Shown: in pieces, positions 9,859-20,646 of the stretch
Layout: every line of letters starts with the position of its first letter
How positions within the stretch are numbered: position 1 is the stretch's first letter
Origin: an uncultured Collinsella sp.
Lineage (GTDB): Bacteria; Actinomycetota; Coriobacteriia; Coriobacteriales; Coriobacteriaceae
Assembly (NCBI GenBank): GCA_900539735.1
Contig: UQDE01000001.1
Coordinates: 1-64,000, forward strand
Reading direction: 5' to 3'
DNA length: 64,000 nucleotides
Notes under the pieces: model-generated
Seen by the model: only the letters and a program-made list of their open reading frames with translations
The model's database searches: none
Told to the model about the DNA's origin: nothing
Program-made: the position numbers and the translations under genes

Positions 9859-10005
9859 GCTCACCATTAAGTCCATTTAGAACGGGTTTTCCAAGTGCCC
9901 AAGATTGACCTGAAAGAGGAGCGACGCGTACTTTGGTACGCGAGCGACGGTTTGAAGGTCAAGGTCGGGTGCCTGGGAAAGCCGACACAACAGAGAGGAA
10001 TACCC

Positions 10006-10227
10006 ATGCGTTTCACAATTAAGACTTCCGGCCTTATGTGCGGCCACTGCGACGCCACCGTCGAGACCGCGCTGCTCAACGTTGCGGGCGTAACCGACGC
10101 CGACGCCGACCACGAGACTCAGACCGTCCAGGTGGAGTGCGCCGACACCGTGACCCCCGAGCAGCTCGCCGCCGCTGTCGAGGGCGCCGGCGAGAAGTTC
10201 CACGCCCTTTCGGTGACCGCCGCATAA
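10006..10227 (+). CDS. copZ: copper chaperone, HMA domain
   Basis: A 73-residue single-domain protein. The metal site is MCGHC, with Cys12 and Cys15, near the start of a beta-alpha-beta-beta-alpha-beta fold of normal HMA size. It should carry Cu(I) to CopA or to CsoR. I chose ATG 10006, with AGAGAGG upstream, over longer in-frame starts because the extra N-terminus is unlike the family. It lies 147 bp after copA and 39 bp before csoR. Confidence 0.9.
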   Translation: MRFTIKTSGLMCGHCDATVETALLNVAGVTDADADHETQTVQVECADTVTPEQLAAAVEGAGEKFHALSVTAA

Positions 10228-10266
10228 CGACCCGCACGTACCCCCGACCAGAAACGAGGACCCGCC

Positions 10267-10539
10267 ATGATGGCAGACCATAAATCGGTGACCCGCATGC
10301 TCAAGACGGCACGCGGTCAGATCGACGGCATCCTGCGGATGGTCGAGGAGGACCGCTACTGCGTCGATATCTCCACGCAGCTCATGGCCACACAGGCGCT
10401 CCTCGCGCGCATTAACGCCGACGTGCTCAAGGCGCATATCGAGGGCTGCGTGACTTCGGCAATCGAATCGGGCGACGAAGACCTCAAAGCCGCCAAACTC
10501 GCCGAAATCGAACGCGTCGTCGACAAACTCTCCAAGTAA
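10267..10539 (+). CDS. csoR: copper-sensing repressor, CsoR/FrmR family
   Basis: A 90-residue all-helical DNA-binding protein. The Cys-His-Cys copper set is present: Cys32 (YCVD), His57 and Cys61 (HIEGC). These residues bind Cu(I) and separate CsoR from the formaldehyde sensor FrmR. The matching operator lies at 7446, ahead of copA, so the operon should regulate itself. The two tandem ATGs at 10267 and 10270 make the exact start uncertain by one residue. Confidence 0.9.
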   Translation: MMADHKSVTRMLKTARGQIDGILRMVEEDRYCVDISTQLMATQALLARINADVLKAHIEGCVTSAIESGDEDLKAAKLAEIERVVDKLSK

Positions 10540-10549
10540 TTGGGGCATT

Positions 10550-10630
10550 GGGGACAGGTACGTTTGCACCGTCTTGGTATTCCGGGGACAGGTATGTTTG
10601 CACCACATTGGTGCAGATTAACCTGTCCCC
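10550..10630. repeat. GGGGAC-type REP elements (D family)
   Basis: Two direct copies of GGGGACAGGTAYGTTTGCACC start at 10550 and 10583. The second forms a long hairpin with an inverted half ending in ACCTGTCCCC (10621-10630). Related cores occur at 27340, 39543, 39607 and 46211. No REP-associated transposase gene is in the window. Confidence 0.75.
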
Positions 10631-10685
10631 CTTGCTCTAAATCGGGTATAAAGGCGTGCGGCATATCGAATGAAAGGCAATTTGC

Positions 10686-11159
10686 ATGAATGACTTTATG
10701 AAGGGCCGCAATGGCGCTGACGAACTCACCATCGTGATGGGCTTCGCAGGCATTATCATCGCCGTGATTGGTTCGATGGCTCGTATCCAGTGGCTCAGCT
10801 GGATCGCCATCGCCGTAATCGTGATTGGCGTGCTGCGCGGCCTGTCCAAAAATATCGATGCACGTCGCAAGGAGAACGAGGCCTTTGTCGCCACGACCGC
10901 CAATGTTCCCGGCTTGGGCAAGTTCGTCGCCAGCTTGGGCGGCGGCGCTGCAGCGGCTAGCACCTCACGCGCAGCCGGCACCAGTAAGGAAGACTTTGAG
11001 CGTGCCAAGCGCACGGCCAAGAAGATGTGGAAGGGTCGCAAGACCACGGCATACCTCAAGTGCCCCAACTGCGGCCAGATGCTCTCCGTCCCCAAGGGCA
11101 AGGGCAAGATCCGCGTCACCTGCCCCAAGTGCCACGCCAAGATGGAGACACGCTCATAG
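10686..11159 (+). CDS. small membrane protein with C-terminal zinc ribbon
   Basis: The product has 157 residues and no family I can name. Two adjacent hydrophobic segments (about 14-31 and 33-48) form a hairpin in the membrane. A basic linker with an Ala/Ser/Gly-rich stretch follows (about 75-105). The C-terminus has two Cys pairs, CPNC and CPKC, about 18 residues apart, a typical zinc ribbon. It has its own terminator and seems to be a single-gene unit. The ATG has a weak AAAGG site. Ribbon proteins of this shape are often annotated as conserved hypothetical. Confidence 0.75.
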   Translation: MNDFMKGRNGADELTIVMGFAGIIIAVIGSMARIQWLSWIAIAVIVIGVLRGLSKNIDARRKENEAFVATTANVPGLGKFVASLGGGAAAASTSRAAGTSKEDFERAKRTAKKMWKGRKTTAYLKCPNCGQMLSVPKGKGKIRVTCPKCHAKMETRS

Positions 11160-11181
11160 CCGCCATACCATGGGACAAAAT

Positions 11182-11217
11182 AAAGCCGAGGCCTCGCACT
11201 GAGACCTCGGCTTTTTT
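11182..11217 (+). terminator. intrinsic terminator, possibly bidirectional
   Basis: AAAGCCGAGG and CCTCGGCTTT form a stem with one internal mismatch, followed by TTTTTT on the plus strand. The plus-strand A-rich 5' side gives a weaker T-run for the convergent amidohydrolase gene. Confidence 0.85.
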
Positions 11218-11265
11218 GATTATGACAAAGGGATTGCCCCTTTGTCGCATCGTCATATCGCACGC

Positions 11266-12636
11266 TTACGCCACGCCGTCGCGGGCAAGCTCCTCGGCCA
11301 ACGCCTCGGCAGGCATGGCCATAATCGTGTCGAGCTCGGCGTCCACCTCGGGAATACGCTTCACCTTGAGTTTGCGCACCAGATCACCACGGCACATCAC
11401 GTGCATCGGCTCACGCAGTGCGCACAGGTCATCGAGCGGATTCTTGCGCGTCACCAGGATATCGGCGGCCTTGCCGCACTCGATCGTGCCGGTCTCGCCG
11501 CCCAGCCCCAGTAGCTCAGCATTGACCTGCGTGGCCGTGTGCAGCGCGAAGGCGTTGCTCACGCCGACATACTTGGCAAAATAGGCCACCTCACGCCACA
11601 TGTCGTACTGCGTCACGAACGGGCAGCTCGAGTCCGTGCCAAGGCCCACCTTAACGCCAGCTTCCAGTGCGGCACGGGCGCTCTCGATGATGCCCGAGCA
11701 CACGATGTCGCCGTTCTTCTTTTGCGTATCGGTCGAATGGGTCTTTTCCGGGTCGAGCAATACAAACGGCAGCGCCGGGCTGATAGTGCAGGTCACACTC
11801 GGCGCACGCCCCTCGAGCTGTGTGCCCGCGGCGCCACGATACAGCTCCAAGATTTCGGGTGTCAACGGAGCGCCGTGCTCAATCGTGTCAACGCCGGCCT
11901 CAAGCGCGGCCTTCACGCCCTCGGTACTCTCGACATGGGCCATAACCGGAAGGCCCATATCGTGCGCCGCCTTGCATGCCGCCGCGGCAACCTCCACCGG
12001 CATACGCAGCACGCCCGGCTCGCCCACCTCGGTCGCATCGAACACGCCGCCCGTCACGAACAGCTTAATGACGTCGGCACCGCGCGCATACAGGTCGCGC
12101 ACCTGTTCGGCTGCCTCGGCGGGACTGTTTGCCACCTGGGCGAACAGGCCCGCACCATGGCCGCCCGGCACCGTGACGCCCGTTCCCGGCGCCACCAGGC
12201 GAGGACCTTGATACTTGCCGGCATCGATAGCATCGCGCACGGCCAGATCGGCAAACAGCGGGTCGCCCGCGCCGCGCACCGTGGTCACGCCGCTTGCCAG
12301 CTGCTGCTGAGCGCTGCCCTTGAGGATATGGCGCACGATGGCGCGCCCCACGGGATTATCGAGCTTCTTCATCAGCGCGCCCGCATCGCCCGCCGAAACC
12401 GGTTTGCCCGAACCGCACAGATGCACATGCATATTGATGAGGCCCGGCATGAGATACGCCCCTGCCAGGTCGATGACCTCGGCGCCCGCCGGCGCCTGCG
12501 CCACGGCGCTCGGACCAATCCAGGTGATGATGCCACGCTCGACGGCCACGGCCATATCGGGCTGCGGCTCCATATGCTCCGAGCCATCCAAGACGGTCGC
12601 ATTGATAAACAACGTGGGACGATCGGCAGACGCCAT
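11266..12636 (-). CDS. metal-dependent amidohydrolase
   Basis: The product has 456 residues. It belongs to the amidohydrolase superfamily near the imidazolonepropionase and Xaa-Pro dipeptidase branch. The metal-site motifs are in order: HVHLCG (about 65), an HVEST His (about 230), an EHGAPL His (about 250) and the LGTDSS Asp (about 335). The substrate cannot be read from sequence, and no hut or peptide-transport genes lie next to it. The ATG at 12636 follows GGGAGGAG, which makes it a better start than the upstream frame opening at 12669. It is transcribed alone, convergent with the zinc-ribbon gene. Confidence 0.8.
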   Translation of the reverse strand: MASADRPTLFINATVLDGSEHMEPQPDMAVAVERGIITWIGPSAVAQAPAGAEVIDLAGAYLMPGLINMHVHLCGSGKPVSAGDAGALMKKLDNPVGRAIVRHILKGSAQQQLASGVTTVRGAGDPLFADLAVRDAIDAGKYQGPRLVAPGTGVTVPGGHGAGLFAQVANSPAEAAEQVRDLYARGADVIKLFVTGGVFDATEVGEPGVLRMPVEVAAAACKAAHDMGLPVMAHVESTEGVKAALEAGVDTIEHGAPLTPEILELYRGAAGTQLEGRAPSVTCTISPALPFVLLDPEKTHSTDTQKKNGDIVCSGIIESARAALEAGVKVGLGTDSSCPFVTQYDMWREVAYFAKYVGVSNAFALHTATQVNAELLGLGGETGTIECGKAADILVTRKNPLDDLCALREPMHVMCRGDLVRKLKVKRIPEVDAELDTIMAMPAEALAEELARDGVA

Positions 12637-12784
12637 ATCGAGCTCCTCCCTCACGATTAACTTGAACATTTGTCCATTATCACCTAATGCAGCGACCTAA
12701 AGTCGAGCATATCGGTTAACGGAGGGAAGAGGGGATGTGGGGGACGGAATACGTTGCAGCCCCACCCCAGCAACATCAGGGGAA

Positions 12785-12843
12785 TGTCTCGATCTGTAAC
12801 AGTTACGGGCCCAAACAGCCGCCAAACGTTACAGATTGAGACA
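12785..12843. repeat. palindrome family A, single copy
   Basis: One 59-bp copy with 17-bp arms and a 25-bp centre lies between the amidohydrolase gene and an orphan gene. Both flanking genes are on the minus strand. Confidence 0.88.
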
Positions 12844-12878
12844 AAGTCAGGGCAGCAGGGCGACACCAGCCACATCCC

Positions 12879-13586
12879 CTACTCCCACTCCTGCTCGTAG
12901 ATGTTAAGCGACTTCACGTACCGCCCCTGGGCACCCATGATGTCGCGGACCAGGCGTAAAAAGAAGCTGATGCATGAGGTGTCGAAACCGTCCTCTAGGT
13001 CCTCCGGATGCACCGCACCAGGCCCATCGACCGCCGTGTCACTCAGGCGTGCGATGTCATACAGATAGAGTTGTCCCGCCGTCAGCCAGACATCGTCGAC
13101 GCAGGCGAGGCGCACCGCAATCGCTCCGTCGCTCCAATGCTCCTTTTGCACGATATGCGGGTCGTAGACATCAAAGCGACGGTCGGTGCGCGTATCCTTC
13201 AGCACGACCATGCCAGTCGCGGGACCCTTGTCCAAAATGCCAAAGCGCGAGAAATACTGCGTGTCACGCACCTGCTTAAGTCGCCCGAGCGAAGCAGGAG
13301 AAATTGACGCCGGCGGCTCGTCCACAAACAGCTCCAACAGCGTCTTGCCGTGGTAATAGGGGCGCTCAAACAACAGCCAATCGGTAAATGCCATGTTGTA
13401 GGCCATGATTTCGTTTTGCGAAGGCTCGGTGCAATAGCTGAGCCACGGGTCGACAATGATCTCAAACTGCTCGCGCGCCGGCTCCAAAAACTGAAACTTC
13501 CGCAGCATCCAAAAATGGGCCATGTCGGCAATATCGTTGCCGACGGCTTCAGCCAGATGCGCTCGGTCTAAAACGTGGTCAGTCAC
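12879..13586 (-). CDS. protein of unknown function
   Basis: The product has 235 residues, is soluble, has no signal peptide, and is rich in aromatic and acidic residues (for example LLFERPYYHGKTLLE). I recognise no domain. The GTG start at 13586 follows GAGGAGG at five bases, so translation is likely. The codon pattern fits the neighbours. The gene stands alone between repeats, which gives no functional clue. Confidence 0.7.
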   Translation of the reverse strand: MTDHVLDRAHLAEAVGNDIADMAHFWMLRKFQFLEPAREQFEIIVDPWLSYCTEPSQNEIMAYNMAFTDWLLFERPYYHGKTLLELFVDEPPASISPASLGRLKQVRDTQYFSRFGILDKGPATGMVVLKDTRTDRRFDVYDPHIVQKEHWSDGAIAVRLACVDDVWLTAGQLYLYDIARLSDTAVDGPGAVHPEDLEDGFDTSCISFFLRLVRDIMGAQGRYVKSLNIYEQEWE

Positions 13587-13871
13587 GGCATCCTCCTCAA
13601 ACTGATGAACCTCAATTTGAGCTTACGGGGAGGGTGGGCAGCCACTGTCAGCACGGACAAAATAGGCCTCCGGCTGCAAACCAACTGCTGACCAAACACT
13701 TGACGGGATGCTTGACCGAAAATGCGCACCGCAACAAAATCGCAGGTAAACATAGACAGCCAGCCCGTCCTTTTGAGCCAGATACCCACAGCCACCACAG
13801 AAACAACAGGTGACCACAGCCCAAGAAGTCGACAAATGAACACCCGTACGTCGACAAACGAGCAAATCGCT
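13587..13871. other. intergenic stretch without a gene
   Basis: I see no coding frame with a ribosome site. There are short direct repeats (CTTGAC twice near 13700; GTCGACAAAYGA twice near 13830-13860). The promoter of the orphan gene at 12879-13586 must lie here, but no clear -35/-10 pair stands out. Confidence 0.4.
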
Positions 13872-13937
13872 CGCAAAGAGTGTCCCCAACGACTAGACAA
13901 AAAATGACTAGTCATTGGGGACGTTCTTAAATGACTA
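13872..13937. repeat. GGGGAC-type REP pair (E family)
   Basis: Two inverted GGGGAC cores flank the palindrome TGACTAGTCA. One reads GGGGACGTTCTTAAA on the plus strand, the other GGGGACACTCTTTGCG on the minus strand. On the minus strand the hairpin is followed by TTTTTT and starts 3 bp past the gltD stop codon, so it may also end gltBD transcription. Confidence 0.75.
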
Positions 13938-13939
13938 CT

Positions 13940-15421
<1,482 letters not shown>

Positions 15422-15426
15422 GGCAC

Positions 15427-18400
15427 TTACGCCTCCTTCTTGGTCGAAGCAACAGAGCTGGCGGCGGCGGGCGCAGCGCCAGCGACACCACCCGCCACAT
15501 CATAGCGAGCGACATCAGCGGCGTCGGCGCGACCGGTCACAATGTCAAACGCCAGCTCCTCGGCCTGCGCATGCGTCTTGCCGACGGCCTCGGCGGCGGC
15601 GACAATCGCCAGCACGCGCTCGTACTCGGTCGGAATGACCTTCACAAAGTGCTTGCTCATCGTCTCAAAGCTGTAGAGCAGCTTAATGCCGCGCGGGCTC
15701 TGCGTCGCGTCCACGTGCTCCTGGATGAGCTCGCGAATCTGTGCCAGCTCACCGGCCGTCGGGGCCTTGAGCTCAACGCTCTCGTGGTTCACACGGGCAT
15801 CGAGGGTGCCGTACTGGTCAAAGACGTAAGCCACGCCGCCCGTCATGCCGGCGGCGAAGTTCTGCCCGACCTCGCCCAAGATGAGCGCCAGACCTCCCGT
15901 CATGTACTCGCAGCCATGGTTGCCGCAGCCCTCGACCACCACCGTGGCACCGGAGTTGCGTACGCCAAAGCGCTGGCCGGCCAGGCCGTTAATGAAGCCG
16001 CGGCCACTCGTAGCGCCAAAGAACGCAACGTTGCCCACGATGATGTTCTCGTCGAACTTGTAGGTCGCATGCGGGTTGGGGCGCACCGACACCTCGCCGC
16101 CCGAAAGGCCCTTGCCAAAGTAGTCGTTGGCGTCGCCGCACACGTTGAGCGTAATGCCGCGCGGCAGGAAGGCGCCAAAGCTCTGACCGGCCGAACCATC
16201 GCAATCGATGGTGATGGAGCCGGCGGGCAGGCCCTCGGGATGCGCCTTGGTCACCGCGTTGCCCAAGATGGTGCCCACGCAGCGGTTGACGTTGGCGATA
16301 TCGGCGCGAAAGCGAATCGGACGCAGGTGCGCACGGGCATCGGCCGTATAGGGCACAAACAACGTGGAGTCGAGCGTCTTGTCGAGCTCGCTGTCCGCAG
16401 CCATCTGGGGCAGGAAGTGACGGCCGTCGGCACCCGGGATATGGGCACCGAACTCGCAGGTCGCGCTCGCCAGCACGGGCGACAGATCGAGCAGGTTGGC
16501 CTTGCGGTTGCCCGGGACCTCAATCTGGCGCAAGCACTCGGGATGGCCGACCATCTCGTCGACGGTGCGGAAGCCCAGGCTCGCCATGACCTCACGCAGC
16601 TGCTCGGCAACAAAGAGCATAAAGTGCTCAACGTGCTCGGGCTTGCCGCGGAAGCCGCGACGCAAGCGACAGTTTTGCGTGGCAATGCCGGCCGGGCAGG
16701 TATCCTGCTGGCAGTCGCGCTGCATGAGGCAGCCCATGGAGATGAGCGGCATGGTCGCAAAGCCAAACTCCTCGGCACCCAGCAGGCAGGCGACGGCGAC
16801 GTCGGTGCCGTCCATGAGCTTGCCATCGGCCTCGAGCACCACGCGTGAGCGCAAACCGTTTTGCAGCAGCGTCTGCTGGGCCTCGGCAAGGCCAAGCTCC
16901 AGCGGCAGACCCGCGTGCCAGATAGAGTCGCGCGCAGCGGCACCCGAGCCGCCATTGTGGCCGCTGATCAAGATCTTGTCGGCAGCGCCCTTGGCCACGC
17001 CGGTGGCGATGGTGCCGACGCCGGCCTCGCTGACCAGCTTGACCGACACGCGCGCGCCGGGGTTGGCGTTCTTAAGATCGAAGATAAGCTCTGCCAAGTC
17101 CTCGATGGAGTAGATGTCGTGGTGCGGCGGAGGCGAAATCAGGCCGATGCCGGGCGTGGACTGACGGACCTCGGCAATCCAGGGGTAGACCTTCTTGCCG
17201 GGCAGGTGACCGCCCTCACCGGGCTTGGCGCCCTGGGCCATCTTGATCTGAATCTCGAAGGCGCTGCACAGGTAGCGGCTCGTCACGCCAAAGCGCGCGC
17301 TTGCCACCTGCTTGATGGCGGAGTTCTTGGAGTCACCGTTGGCCAGCGGGGTCTCGCGGCGCGGATCCTCGCCGCCCTCGCCGGAGTTGGAACGGCCGTG
17401 CAGGCGGTTCATGGCGATGGCCATGCACTCGTGTGCTTCCTTGCTGATGGAGCCGTACGACATGGCGCCGGTGTTAAAGCGGCGGACGATGTTGAGCGCA
17501 GGCTCGACCTCGTCGAGCGAAACCGGCGTGCGACCGTTAGCGTTAAAGTCGAGCAAGTCGCGCAGGCGCACGGCACGGCCGGTGCGGTGCAGGCGGGCGC
17601 TGTACTCCTTAAAGGTGTCGTAGCTGTCCTCACGGCAGGCGGTCTGCAGCAAGTAGACAGTCTGTGGATCGATGAGGTGATCCTCGCCGCCGAGCGGGCG
17701 CCACTTGGTCAGACCCAGCGTGGGCAGCTGATCGGGAGCCGGGCTCTTAAGGATAGCGAGCGCGGCGTCGTAACGCTCGTTTTGCTCGCGCTCAACGTCC
17801 TCGACACCCATACCGCCCACACGGCTCACCGTGCCGGCGAAGTACGCGTTGACGAACTCCGGCGTAAAGCCGACGGCCTCAAAGATTTGCGCGGAGTGGT
17901 AGCTCTGCACCGTAGAGATGCCCATCTTGGACATGATGGAGACGATGCCCGCCGTCGCGGCCTTGTTGTAGTTGGCGATGCCCTGCTCGGCTGTCACGTC
18001 CAGATCGCCGTGCGCCGCCAAGTCGCGGATGCACGCATGCGCGTTGTACGGATAGATACCGCTCGCGGAATAGCCCACCAGCGCCGCAAAGTCGTGCGGG
18101 GACACGGCGTCGCCACACTCCACCACGATGTCGGCAAAGGTACGCACGCCGGCGCGGATCAGGTGGTTGTGCACGCAGCCCACGGCGAGCAGCGACGGCA
18201 CGGGCACCTCGCCCGCTCCGGCGCGATCGCTCAACACCACGATGTTCACGCCGTCGCGGACCGCGGCCTCAACGTCCTCTGCAAGCTGCTTGAGCGCAGC
18301 CTGCAGCGCACCCTCGCCGGCATCGCGGCGGTAGACGGCACGGAAACGGCGGGTCTTAAAGCCCACGCGGTCGATGGCGCAGATACGCTCGAACTCCTCC

Positions 18401-20124
18401 TCGCTCAGCAGCGGACGCTCCAGGCGCACCAGCTGACAGGCCGTACGGGAGTCCTCGAGCAGGTTGCCGTGGTTACCCAGGTAGAGCGTGGTCGAGGTGA
18501 CCATATGCTCGCGAAGAGCGTCGATCGGCGGGTTCGTGACCTGAGCGAACAGCTGATAGAAGTAGTCGAAGAACGAACGCGTCTTCTTGGACAGGCAGGC
18601 CAGCGGCGCATCGATGCCCATCGAGGCGAGCGGGGCCTTGCCCTGCTGGGCCATGGGGCGCACGACCTCGTCAACATCATCCCAGTGATAGCCGAGCTTG
18701 GCCATGCGTACGGCGGCGGGCACCTCGGCGTCCTCGGCGGGCGTTGCCGCAACGGGCTCATCGAGCGCGTCAACGGTCAGCGTCTCCTCGGCAATCCAAT
18801 CACGGTAGGGCTTTTCTTTGGCATAGCGGGCGCGCAGTTCGTCGTTGTAGATCACGCGGCCGCGGGCAAAGTCGACCTCGAGCATCTGGCCCGGCCCCAG
18901 ACAGCCGCTCGTCAGGATGTTCTCGGGGCGCACCTCGATGGTGCCCACCTCGCTTGCCAGCATAAAGCGACCGTCGCGCGTCACATAGTAGCGGGCGGGA
19001 CGCAGGCCGTTACGGTCGAGGGCGGCACCCAGCGTGCGACCGTCGGTAAAGGCGATGGCCGCCGGGCCATCCCACGGCTCCATGAGCATGGACTGGTAAG
19101 CGTCGTAGGCGCGGCACTCCTCACTCAGGCTGTCGTTGTGGTCCCACGGCTCGGGCAGCAACATGGACGCGGCACGCGTAAGCGGGCGACCGTTCATGAC
19201 CAGGAACTCGAGCACGTTATCCAGAATCGCGGAGTCGGAACCCTCGCGGTTGATGATGGGCATCACGCGCTCAAGATCGTGCTGCAACACGGGGCTGTAC
19301 AGGTTGGGTTCGCGGGCGCGAATCCAGTTGACGTTGCCCTTGAGGGTGTTGATCTCGCCGTTGTGAATGATAAAACGGTTGGGGTGCGCACGCTCCCAGC
19401 TGGGCGTGGTGTTGGTAGAGTAGCGCGAGTGGACGAGCGCCACGGCCGTTTTGACGGCGGCGTCGTTGAGATCGATGAAGAAGCGGCGCATCTGCGTGGC
19501 GACCAGCATGCCCTTGTACACGATGGTGCGCGAGCTCATGGAGCAGACGTAGAAAATCTTGTCGCGCAGGGCAAACTCGGCGTCGGCCTTCTTCTCGATG
19601 GTGCGGCGGCACACGTACAGGCGGCGCTCGAATGCGTCGCCGACCGGCGTGTCGTCGGGGCGGCCCAGAAAGGCCTGCAGGATGGTAGGCATGCAGGCGC
19701 GGGCCGTCTCACCCAGGTCGTGCGGGTCGACGGGCACCTCGCGCCAAAAGAGCAGCGGCACGCCGGCCTCGGCGCAGCCCTCCTCAAACACGCGACGGGC
19801 ATCCTCTACGCCCTTGTCGTCCTGCGGGAAGAACAGCATGGCCACGCCATAGTCGCCCTCTGCCGGCAGAATCTGGCCGCACTTTTGGGCCTCTTTGCGG
19901 AAAAAATGATGCGGAACCTGGAACAGGATTCCGGCGCCGTCGCCGGTGTTCTTCTCGAGTCCGGTGCCGCCGCGGTGCTCCAAGTTGACCAGAATGGACA
20001 GTGCGTCGTCCAGAATCTGGTGATGGCGCTCGCCGTTGATATCGGCAAGCGCGCCGATGCCACATGCATCGTGGTCGAATTCGGGGCGATAAAGGCCCTG
20101 CTGCTGAGCGGAATCTGCCTGCAT
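15427..20124 (-). CDS. gltB: glutamate synthase large subunit
   Basis: This 1565-residue enzyme makes two glutamates from glutamine and 2-oxoglutarate. The N-terminal amidotransferase nucleophile is Cys21 in HDACGIG, so a 20-residue propeptide is probably removed. The central and FMN-binding synthase domains follow, with the 3Fe-4S cysteines in a CLMQRDC..DTCPAG segment at about 1130-1142. The C-terminal GXGXG helix domain ends at about 1500, and the last 60 residues are an Ala-rich tail. GGGGAGG precedes the ATG. A weak promoter about 30 bp upstream lacks a good -35, and GTTTC/GAAAC repeats lie just beyond it, so activator-dependent expression is likely. Confidence 0.96.
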   Translation of the reverse strand: MQADSAQQQGLYRPEFDHDACGIGALADINGERHHQILDDALSILVNLEHRGGTGLEKNTGDGAGILFQVPHHFFRKEAQKCGQILPAEGDYGVAMLFFPQDDKGVEDARRVFEEGCAEAGVPLLFWREVPVDPHDLGETARACMPTILQAFLGRPDDTPVGDAFERRLYVCRRTIEKKADAEFALRDKIFYVCSMSSRTIVYKGMLVATQMRRFFIDLNDAAVKTAVALVHSRYSTNTTPSWERAHPNRFIIHNGEINTLKGNVNWIRAREPNLYSPVLQHDLERVMPIINREGSDSAILDNVLEFLVMNGRPLTRAASMLLPEPWDHNDSLSEECRAYDAYQSMLMEPWDGPAAIAFTDGRTLGAALDRNGLRPARYYVTRDGRFMLASEVGTIEVRPENILTSGCLGPGQMLEVDFARGRVIYNDELRARYAKEKPYRDWIAEETLTVDALDEPVAATPAEDAEVPAAVRMAKLGYHWDDVDEVVRPMAQQGKAPLASMGIDAPLACLSKKTRSFFDYFYQLFAQVTNPPIDALREHMVTSTTLYLGNHGNLLEDSRTACQLVRLERPLLSEEEFERICAIDRVGFKTRRFRAVYRRDAGEGALQAALKQLAEDVEAAVRDGVNIVVLSDRAGAGEVPVPSLLAVGCVHNHLIRAGVRTFADIVVECGDAVSPHDFAALVGYSASGIYPYNAHACIRDLAAHGDLDVTAEQGIANYNKAATAGIVSIMSKMGISTVQSYHSAQIFEAVGFTPEFVNAYFAGTVSRVGGMGVEDVEREQNERYDAALAILKSPAPDQLPTLGLTKWRPLGGEDHLIDPQTVYLLQTACREDSYDTFKEYSARLHRTGRAVRLRDLLDFNANGRTPVSLDEVEPALNIVRRFNTGAMSYGSISKEAHECMAIAMNRLHGRSNSGEGGEDPRRETPLANGDSKNSAIKQVASARFGVTSRYLCSAFEIQIKMAQGAKPGEGGHLPGKKVYPWIAEVRQSTPGIGLISPPPHHDIYSIEDLAELIFDLKNANPGARVSVKLVSEAGVGTIATGVAKGAADKILISGHNGGSGAAARDSIWHAGLPLELGLAEAQQTLLQNGLRSRVVLEADGKLMDGTDVAVACLLGAEEFGFATMPLISMGCLMQRDCQQDTCPAGIATQNCRLRRGFRGKPEHVEHFMLFVAEQLREVMASLGFRTVDEMVGHPECLRQIEVPGNRKANLLDLSPVLASATCEFGAHIPGADGRHFLPQMAADSELDKTLDSTLFVPYTADARAHLRPIRFRADIANVNRCVGTILGNAVTKAHPEGLPAGSITIDCDGSAGQSFGAFLPRGITLNVCGDANDYFGKGLSGGEVSVRPNPHATYKFDENIIVGNVAFFGATSGRGFINGLAGQRFGVRNSGATVVVEGCGNHGCEYMTGGLALILGEVGQNFAAGMTGGVAYVFDQYGTLDARVNHESVELKAPTAGELAQIRELIQEHVDATQSPRGIKLLYSFETMSKHFVKVIPTEYERVLAIVAAAEAVGKTHAQAEELAFDIVTGRADAADVARYDVAGGVAGAAPAAASSVASTKKEA

Positions 20125-20192
20125 CGCGATCCTCCCCTAGGTGTTAGACAGTCAGTTGACTAGGCATACTAGGAGCATCGCCGGCCCGTTGT

Positions 20193-20224
20193 GTTTCCCG
20201 CCCGTTTCGAAACAATCGCGTAAC
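20193..20224 (-). promoter_or_regulatory. GTTTC/GAAAC/GTAAC repeat motif upstream of gltB
   Basis: On the plus strand the pattern is GTTTC, 6 nt, GTTTC directly joined to GAAAC, 6 nt, GTAAC. Five-base half-sites spaced by six bases are the layout of actinobacterial GlnR boxes. On the minus strand it sits about 15-45 bp upstream of a weak -35 region (-10 TAGTAT), the right place for an activator. Its core TTTCGAAACAAT recurs upstream of argR. Confidence 0.45.
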
Positions 20225-20306
20225 GCACGCCCTACGAGTGGGTACCGCCGACCTCAAGGGTGACAACAAGGGCCCCAAGTTCGACCTGTAAACTCACCGC
20301 TTCAAA

Positions 20307-20525
20307 CATCTCAATCTGTAACACGAAGACCCAATTTTGGCGCCTAGATGTTACAGATTGAGATTTTCTGCAGGACGGTTTTGGTTTGTCTCAATCTGTA
20401 ACACGAAGGGCCGGTTTTTGCAGCCAACTGTTACAGATCGAGATTTTCCATAGGACCATTTCTTCCTGTCTCGATCTGTAACACCTAGGTCCAATTTCCA
20501 TCCCTAGTTGTTACAGATCAAGACA
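20307..20525. repeat. palindrome family A, three copies at 80-bp spacing
   Basis: The copies are 20307-20365, 20387-20445 and 20467-20525. Starts are exactly 80 bp apart with 21-bp linkers that differ in sequence. The array lies in the divergent region between gltB and mntH. Confidence 0.93.
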
Positions 20526-20646
20526 TTTCAGCAATCCCCTTCCACCATCCTATTCAAATACAACAATCTTGTTAGTCTTGGTTAACTTTTTAGCCTAAAA
20601 CGGGTATCCTTTGCGGCGTCAAACAAACGGCACGCAGGGGCTCACC

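Noticed and set aside
13583..13915. Overlapping minus-strand frames of 69-110 codons in the gap before gltD
   Set aside because: They have no ribosome sites, share the space with direct repeats and a REP, and have atypical composition.
16861..20163. A 1100-codon open frame on the plus strand opposite gltB
   Set aside because: It mirrors the codon pattern of gltB, its translation is low in hydrophobic structure and rich in Arg/His/Gly, and it has no ribosome site. It is an antisense shadow of a GC-rich gene.
20307..20525. CRISPR-like reading of the 80-bp array
   Set aside because: The repeats are 59-bp palindromes, the linkers are only 21 bp, copies are too diverged, and there are no cas genes or leader in the window.
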